The position numbers were made by a program, and so were the translations under genes. Of a stretch of 12,749 nucleotides of DNA, positions 7,207 to 12,749 are shown in pieces. The stretch's first letter is position 1. Each line of letters opens with the position of its first letter. Origin of the DNA: Tetrahymena elliotti 4EA. Its lineage: Eukaryota; Ciliophora; Oligohymenophorea; Hymenostomatida; Tetrahymenidae. The notes under the pieces were generated by a model. The model did not search any database. It saw nothing but the letters and a program-made list of their open reading frames with translations, and was not told where the DNA came from. The stretch lies in the NCBI GenBank assembly GCA_000231825.2, contig JH720309.1, forward strand, positions 1,261,280 through 1,274,028, read 5' to 3'.

Positions 7207-8919
7207 TCAACCAAGAAATAAACTCACTATTCTTTTCATTTTAAGGAGTTTCTTTTTACATTCTAAATATAAATTTTTTTTGGCTTCAATTCTTTAGTTT
7301 GTTTCAAAATCATCAAGTAAATTGATTCTTAATTCCAATATATTAATATTTGTTAATTATTTAAAAAACAAAGAAAACTTTTCAAATTCACAGTGTTCAC
7401 CAGCAAAAAATATTATTTCTAGGCTGTAAATTATGTTTTAGCAATTTATATGCAAAGCTAGATCAATCAGTTCTTGATCTGTTAGTTAAAAATATAATTA
7501 TAATTTTATTTATTTAAGTTATGTTTGCTACCATTTGTTCAAATTTTTAAAAAAATCTATTGCTCTTCCTACAGTTTTGCATTCATAAAACCCTAAAGTA
7601 ATTTTTTTTAAGCTAATCATACTTGAAAATTACTCAGCCCATCCTTAAAAATTTGTATTTTATTCTAAGATAGAAAATCTTAAATCTAACTCTTAAATAT
7701 ATTTATTTTTTGTAATCTCATTTATAAAAGTAACAGAAGAATCTATCTCATCATCTGAGTAATCATAAAAAACTTTAAATTTTAAGTATCTCACATTTTC
7801 TAATTTAGAAAGCTATTCAGAAAGCAGCTTAATAGTGTTTTATTTTAATTTACAGTTGTGAAACAAAAAGTCTAATTATTTAAATTATTATATAGCCTAT
7901 CCAAAAAGATCAGCTTATTTTTAATCAAGACTAAATTGTTATTATACTATAAAGGATAATTATTCAGAAGCTTCATATAATTAAAAAGGAGACACAAACA
8001 ACTCAAATAAATTATTGTAGTCTGTAAAATTAAAATCAGAAATTTCAACATCAATTTTTTAAGCGTTGCCTTTCATAGAATTTGGAAAGTAAATTTAGTA
8101 GAAAGATTAATCTAATGAGAAAAAAAAAGAATTTAAATCTTTAAATTATTTTAAGAAATCTAAAAATAATTATTTTTCTTATTTTAATATCTAGAACTCA
8201 TCTTGTTATTATTACATCAGAAATTAATGATTAAAAATAGAACTGAATTACATTTTTTAATCTATAGAAAATTAATTTATTTTCAGGCGATCAACACTTA
8301 ACGATAGAGAATCTAAATTTTGAAAAGAAGTCAAAGGAGAAATCAGAAAGCTCAATCCTTTTTCATCAGTGAAGTTTATATTATCAAAAGTAATTTATAT
8401 TGATATAGGAACTTCTTTTCTAACTAACATATACTAAATGAACATTTATGAAAGATTTAGTTATAATTTGAACAAATGTTTTGAATTTTTTACACATCTT
8501 TATATTATCTAACATATTTCTAAATCTAATTCACTATTTACAGCTGTAATTTTTACATCTTAAATGCTTTTACTATCTGAAATATGACTGAATAAAATAT
8601 TATATTCAGCAGCTAACAAAACTTTTTCTTTAAAGTTTAAATGAAGCAGATTTAATGAATTTAAATTTAATATTATGTTAGCTAGTGATTAAATTTCATT
8701 TCTATTAATTATTTGCTAATTAAGTGTTAAATAAATAGTTTTTATATTTTTATAAGCAGATATTTGCTAAATAAAGTCACTCAATCCAGACTCCTAAATA
8801 AAATTAATATTCTCAATACTAAAATCTATTTCATCCACTTCATGTTCATCAAATTCTGTCTTGAAAAGTGTTTTGAAATTTTGTACTTCTTTATCTTTTA
8901 TTTTTATTTTTATTTTCAT
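7207..8919 (-). CDS. gene C: intronless leucine-rich-repeat protein, 570 aa
   Basis: With TAA/TAG as Gln and TGA as stop, the frame is open from ATG at 8919-8917 to TGA at 7209-7207 (571 codons). The product is soluble-looking, without signal peptide or membrane segment, and consists of about 14 irregular LRRs of RNI-like type. The core N-L-x-x-L-x-L-x-V is clearest at residues 179-210 (NINFTDEKG, then FQNLDSLSLSV). Others are at about 38-67, 89-96, 149-156, 376-383, 408-415, 437-444, 468-475, 497-504 and 525-532. A short poly-Gln run (236-239) is mostly TAA codons. The C terminus (KKKLLKMKRIV, 555-565) is the family motif. No catalytic residues are recognisable; protein binding is the likely role (inference). 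Start chosen because it is the ATG conserved in gene D. The frame stays open upstream without ATG, so a 5' exon is possible. Confidence 0.88.
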
Positions 8920-9111
8920 CTTAAACTATACTAAAATTTATTTGCAAATAAATAATTATAATTTTTCAAAGAGAATCTCAATGTTTAAATTAATCAGAAG
9001 CTTAAAAATTTTGATAATAAACAAAAATATTGAATTGATATTTGATTATTTCTGATAACTAATTCTTCCTTAATTATTTACTAAAAAAGAATTTAAAAAT
9101 AAAGATATTCT
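8920..9111 (-). other. 5' flank of gene C: conserved, in-frame open sequence
   Basis: Upstream of the gene C start the reading frame continues without TGA through this stretch. It aligns with 11810 to about 11990 upstream of gene D. The two length differences between copies are 6 and 12 bases, both multiples of three, and the frame is open in both. There is no in-frame ATG. It may be a 5' UTR, or the end of an upstream coding exon; similarity beyond about 9111 loses frame. Confidence 0.4.
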
Positions 9112-10078
9112 TTACAATAATTTTTATTTTATTTACTTAAAAACCACTTAAGTTTAAACAAAACAAAATAAAATGATTATTTGTCTATTTCATATTTTAA
9201 AAGACATTAAAATAGATCAATCATAAAAATAACATGCAAAATAAATAAATTTAGCAGTATAAAAGTACTATATTTCCTTCACTATTTCTTATAAAAGTAA
9301 AATTGAAGTGATTGAGGCAATTCACTAAACCCATAAATAATTCAGATGTATATGAAATTAAAAAAATAGATGTTAAATTAATTTATTCTATGTTATTTTA
9401 GTAAAAAATTAAATATTAAAAAATTTACACACAACTATTAAAGAAAATATTTTGAGAAAGATTAATTTACTCATAATAATAATATGTAAGTATTTTTATT
9501 TTTTTTAATTCATTAATATTTATCAGTAAAAGTGTGACTCCCTTCCCCTATTTATAATATTTAAAAATTTAATTGATCAGGGTTCTCTCAATTTTATTGC
9601 AGCACTCATTTTTGTGGATTACAAGTTGTTAAAGTTAAATTTTACAGTATATATTTGCTTGAATTTTTTATTGTATTCTTGATAAACTAATTAGAAAATA
9701 ATTATTCTCTAGTATATGCAATTAATTTTTTGACCTCATAAATCACAGTTCATAATAATTCAAATTAGAACATTTTTCCTCACAGCCTCATTTTTTATTG
9801 TGAATTGTGAGTTTTACTGTAATTAATTGATTAAAATGATATTTGACTAAATTAATAATTTGAAATTAATAAATCTTTTAATTAGTTTAAAATTTTTTAT
9901 CTTTAAAAATAAAAATGTAGTGTTTAAATTTATTTTAAGTATGAAAAAGAGCAAAAAAACAATTTTAAAAAATAAAATATTAACAAACATTCAAAAGAAA
10001 TATACATACTATTTTATTGTAAAAGCAATATTTAATATTGTTCGTTAAATTATTTTTTACTAATTTTTCATATTTTTT
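9112..10078. other. intergenic stretch between genes C and D
   Basis: 9112 to about 9355 aligns loosely with the flank upstream of gene D. 9356-9914 has no match that I can see elsewhere in the window and holds no supported gene. 9915-10078 is the 3' flank of gene D, shared with that of gene C. A 62-codon standard-code frame on + at 9860-10048 crosses this flank and is not conserved in the other copy. Confidence 0.45.
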
Positions 10079-12262
10079 TCAATCAAGAGATAAATTCACT
10101 ATTCTTTTCATTTTAAGGAGTTTCTTTTTATATTCTAAATATAAATTATTTTTTGCTTCAATTCTTTAGTTTGTTTCTAAACAATCAACTAAATTGATTC
10201 TTAATACTAATATATTAATAGTTGTTAGTTATTTAAAAAATAAAGAATATTTTTCAAATTCATAGCATTCACCAACAGAAAATGTTATTTCTAAGCTATA
10301 AATTATGTTTTAGAAATTTATATGCACTGCCAGATCAATTAGTTCTTGATCTGTCAGTTAGAAATAAAATTTTAATTTTATTTATTTAAGTTATGATTGT
10401 TAATATTTATTCAAATTTAAAAAAAAATCTATTGCTCTTCCTACAGTTTTGCATTCATAAAATCCTAAAGTAATTTTTTTTAAGCTGATCATACTTGAAA
10501 ATTATTCTGCCCATTCTTAAAAATTTGTATTTTATTCTAAGTAAGAAAATTTTAAATCTAATTCTTAAATATATTTATTTTTTGTAATCTCATTTATAAG
10601 AATAATAGAAGCGTCTATCTTTTCATCTAAATTGTCATAAAAAACTTTAAATTTTAAGTATCTCAAATTTTCTAATTAGGAAAGTTATTCAGAAAGCAGC
10701 TTATTAGTGTTTTAATTTATTTAACAATTTTGTAACAAAATTTTTATTGACTTGAATTATTAAATAGCCTATCCAAAAAGATCAGCTTATTTTTCATCAA
10801 GGCTGAATTGTTATTATATTTTAAAAGATAAATGTTCACATATCTCATATTATTAAAAGGGAGATACAAACAACTCAAATAAAATGTTATTGTCTGTAAA
10901 ATTAAAATCAGAAATTTCAACATCAATTTTTTAAATTTCACCTGTTATAGAGTTAGTAGAGTTTGGAAAGTAAATTAAGTAGAAAGATTAATCAATTTAG
11001 AAAAAAAAAGATTTTAAATTTTTAAATTATTATAAAAATTCTAAAAATAATTATTTTTCTTATTTTTATAGCTAGTATTCATCTTGTTATTATTGCATCA
11101 AAAATTAATGATTAAAAATAGAACTGAATTAAATTTGTTAATCAATTGAAACTTAATTTATTTGAGGACAATCAAAGCTTAATGATAAAGAATCTAAATT
11201 TTTAAAAGAAGTCAAAGGAGAAATTAAATAGCTCAACCCTTTTTCATCAGTAAAATTTATATTATCTATAGCAACTGAGATTTAAATAGGAACTTCTTTT
11301 CTAAGAATATAATACTCAATTAAACCAAAAGATATTTATGAAACGCTTAGTTGTAATTTGATCAAACTCTTTGAATTTTTTACGCATCTTTATATTATCT
11401 AGCATTCTTCTAAATCTATTTCACTGTTTACAGCTGAAATCTCCACATATTCAATGCTTAAACTATCTGAAATAGAACTGAATAATATATTATATTCAGC
11501 AGCTAATAAAATTTTGTCTTTAAAAGTTAAATGAAGCATATTTAATTAATTTAAATTTTATATTACATTAGCAAGTGATTAAATTACATTTTTACTAATT
11601 ATTTGCTAATTAATTGTTAAATAAATTATTTTTATATTTTTATAAGCAGATATTTGTTAAATAAAATCACTCAATCCAGATTCCTAAATAAAATTAATAT
11701 TCTCAATACTAATATCTATCTCATCCACTTCATCTTCATCAAATTCTGTCTTGAAAAGTGTTTTGAAATTTTGTACTTCTTTATTTTTGATATTTATTTT
11801 TATTTTCATCTTAAACTTTTCTAATTTGTAAATAAATAATTATAATTTTTCAAAGAGAATCAGAATGTTTAAATTAATCAGAAGCTTAATAATTAAAAAT
11901 ATTGAATTGATATTTGATTATTTCTGATAAATAATTCTTCCTTAATTAACTACTGTAAAATAATTTAAAAATAAAGATATTCTTTCACAATCATTCTTAT
12001 ATCATTTACTTAAAAGCCACTAACTAAATTTAAGAATCTTTTAAATTTAAATAAAACTAGATAAAATTATTATTTATTTAGTTGATATTTTAAAAGACGT
12101 TAAAATAGAGAAACATAACAAAATAAATAAATTTAGCATAAAAGTACTTTTTTTTTCTTCACTGTTTCTCATTAATGTAAAATTCTAAAATTTTTACTAC
12201 ACCAAAATGCAGAATTATAGTAATTGGAGCAATTCTAAACTTATAAATAATTTACTGTAGAT
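9915..12262. repeat. tandem segmental duplication, copy 2 (contains gene D)
   Basis: Direct-oriented partner of 7050-9355. The right end is near 12262, where the last common blocks (TTTAGCA...AAAAGTACT and ATAAATAATTTA...GTAGATGTAT) fade. Boundaries are by eye. Confidence 0.8.
10079..11809 (-). CDS. gene D: intronless leucine-rich-repeat protein, 576 aa
   Basis: Tandem paralog of gene C, read with TAA/TAG as Gln. Open from ATG at 11809-11807 to TGA at 10081-10079 (577 codons), about three quarters identical to gene C by eye. Differences are mostly scattered substitutions and the few indels keep frame, including a three-residue insertion after the YFPNS block. The most conserved stretches are the LRR NINFTDEKG segment, the poly-Gln QQQQDE segment, and a run containing EQFSSMISLKKITLGFYE (gene C residues 429-446). 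The C terminus KKKLLKMKRIV is identical. Frame preservation over 1.7 kb in both copies argues that both are, or were until recently, under selection as proteins. No signal peptide, membrane segment or enzyme domain seen. Confidence 0.88.
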
Positions 12263-12493
12263 GTATCAACATCATTAATTTGATCCTTTTTTTTGTGTTT
12301 ATTTAATAATTTAAAATTAAAAGGATGAATCTAAAAATTTAAAGTAATTCTTTTCTTTTATTTTTGATCTCAATTTAAAAAATAAGATTTTTATTCAAAA
12401 CATTTAAATAAAATAGATAAACAAAAAATAAATTTTAGGAATATGATTAACAATTGCTAGCTTTATAATTAAGTTGATCCTAATTACTAGTTT
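11810..12493. other. intergenic stretch upstream of gene D
   Basis: 11810 to about 12262 is the 5' flank of gene D, matched by the flank of gene C; its first 180 bases continue the gene D frame without TGA. 12263-12493 shows nothing that I can support and is the 3' flank of gene E. Confidence 0.45.
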
Positions 12494-12593
12494 TCAAAAT
12501 GAACTGTGTATAAGAATCAAATATTTAACTAATCTTTTTGATTTGAGTAGCAGTTTCCTTTGTCTTTTTTAGGCAATTTTAAAAGCACCATCA
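12494..12593 (-). CDS. gene E: last exon of an LRR gene entering from the right
   Basis: Acceptor AAAAG ends at 12594; a phase-2 frame of one base plus 33 codons ends at TGA 12496-12494. It reads AQKRQRKLLLKSKRLV, then about a dozen residues before the stop. The match to the gene B last exon (AEKKSLKKLLLRKKKLV) is strong, including the A-x-K spacing. The preceding 152-nt sequence is a GT-AG intron whose donor is at the window edge. The rest of the gene lies beyond 12749. Confidence 0.62.
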
Positions 12594-12745
12594 CTTTTAA
12601 AAAATTAAAAAATCTTAAATATTAATTCAATATTGAAAAAATGAGAAAAAGATAAAAATACTAATTAAATTAGAAAAAACTAATTAAAGTTAAGCCAAAT
12701 ATCAAGTTCAGAGTTGTATTATTAACATTGAAAAACTATTTTTAC

Positions 12746-12749
12746 TTGA
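12746..12749 (-). CDS. gene E: 3' edge of the penultimate exon (partial)
   Basis: The last four bases of the window read TCAA on the minus strand, followed by GTAAAAATAG, the same donor form as at 3411 in gene A. With the acceptor at 12594 this gives a 152-nt intron. Only the edge is visible, so it rests on the donor and intron length. Confidence 0.4.

Larger units (their letters stand above)
7050..9355. repeat. tandem segmental duplication, copy 1 (contains gene C)
   Basis: Alignable by eye to 9915-12262: the coding region plus about 160 bp of 3' flank and about 430 bp of 5' flank match. Offset is 2,872 bp at the stop codons and 2,890 bp at the starts. Flank similarity is lower and gapped; boundaries are approximate. 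Between the copies lies about 560 bp of unmatched sequence. Confidence 0.8.

Noticed and set aside
8861..9055. Standard-code frame of 64 codons on +
   Set aside because: It is antisense to the start of gene C and its conserved 5' flank, and reads as low-complexity F/I/K/N sequence with no conserved match.
9860..10048. Standard-code frame of 62 codons on +
   Set aside because: It lies in the spacer and 3' flank of gene D; the matching flank of gene C (7050-7206) does not preserve it, and composition is that of random AT-rich DNA.
10744..10941. Standard-code frame of 65 codons on -
   Set aside because: It lies inside gene D in another frame of the same strand; gene D with TAA/TAG as Gln is the far better reading.
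1..12749. Transposon, CRISPR array, telomere repeats or viral genes
   Set aside because: No CCCCAA/TTGGGG runs, terminal inverted repeats with a transposase-like frame, regular spacer arrays or viral hallmark motifs were seen on either strand.

Overview
The window looks like nuclear DNA from a ciliate of the Tetrahymena type. It is extremely AT-rich. With the standard code almost nothing is open, but when TAA and TAG are read as glutamine and only TGA as stop, two complete 1.7-kb genes appear on the minus strand. Many short exons with GTAAA/TAG-style splice sites also appear. The assignment to Tetrahymena is an inference from code, composition and gene family.

Apart from one tRNA, every gene I can support encodes a leucine-rich-repeat (LRR) protein of one family. 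There are two architectures. The first is an exon array: each LRR of 30 residues is carried by its own exon of exactly 90 nt, split by phase-2 introns, with residue pattern N2-x-I4-x3-G8-x3-L12-x3-L16-x2-C/F19-x-N21-L22-x2-L25-x-L27-x-L/F29. I found array genes on + (about 639-3607, gene A), on - (6854 down to 4901, gene B) and on - at the right edge (12749 down to 12494, 3' end of gene E). A possible 3' end of another + gene lies at 218-356. The second is intronless: two tandem paralogs on -, gene C (8919-7207, 570 aa) and gene D (11809-10079, 576 aa), carry the same repeat as one continuous frame.

Layout from left to right: possible 3' exon of an upstream + gene; gene A (+) with about eight visible exons and relic LRR exons inside its introns; a tRNA-Asp(GTC) gene on -, lying between the convergent arrays A and B; gene B (-), with at least one exon that does not keep frame; genes C and D (-), products of a duplication of about 2.3 kb including flanks; the last exon of gene E (-).

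The genes share a C-terminal motif of the form K-x-L-x(1-3)-K-R/K-L/I-V just before the stop, which ties arrays and intronless genes into one family. No catalytic domain is visible; LRR proteins of this type usually bind other proteins, and no specific function can be assigned. Exon calls rest on hand translation and splice-site phase, so exon sets (especially 5' ends) are models.
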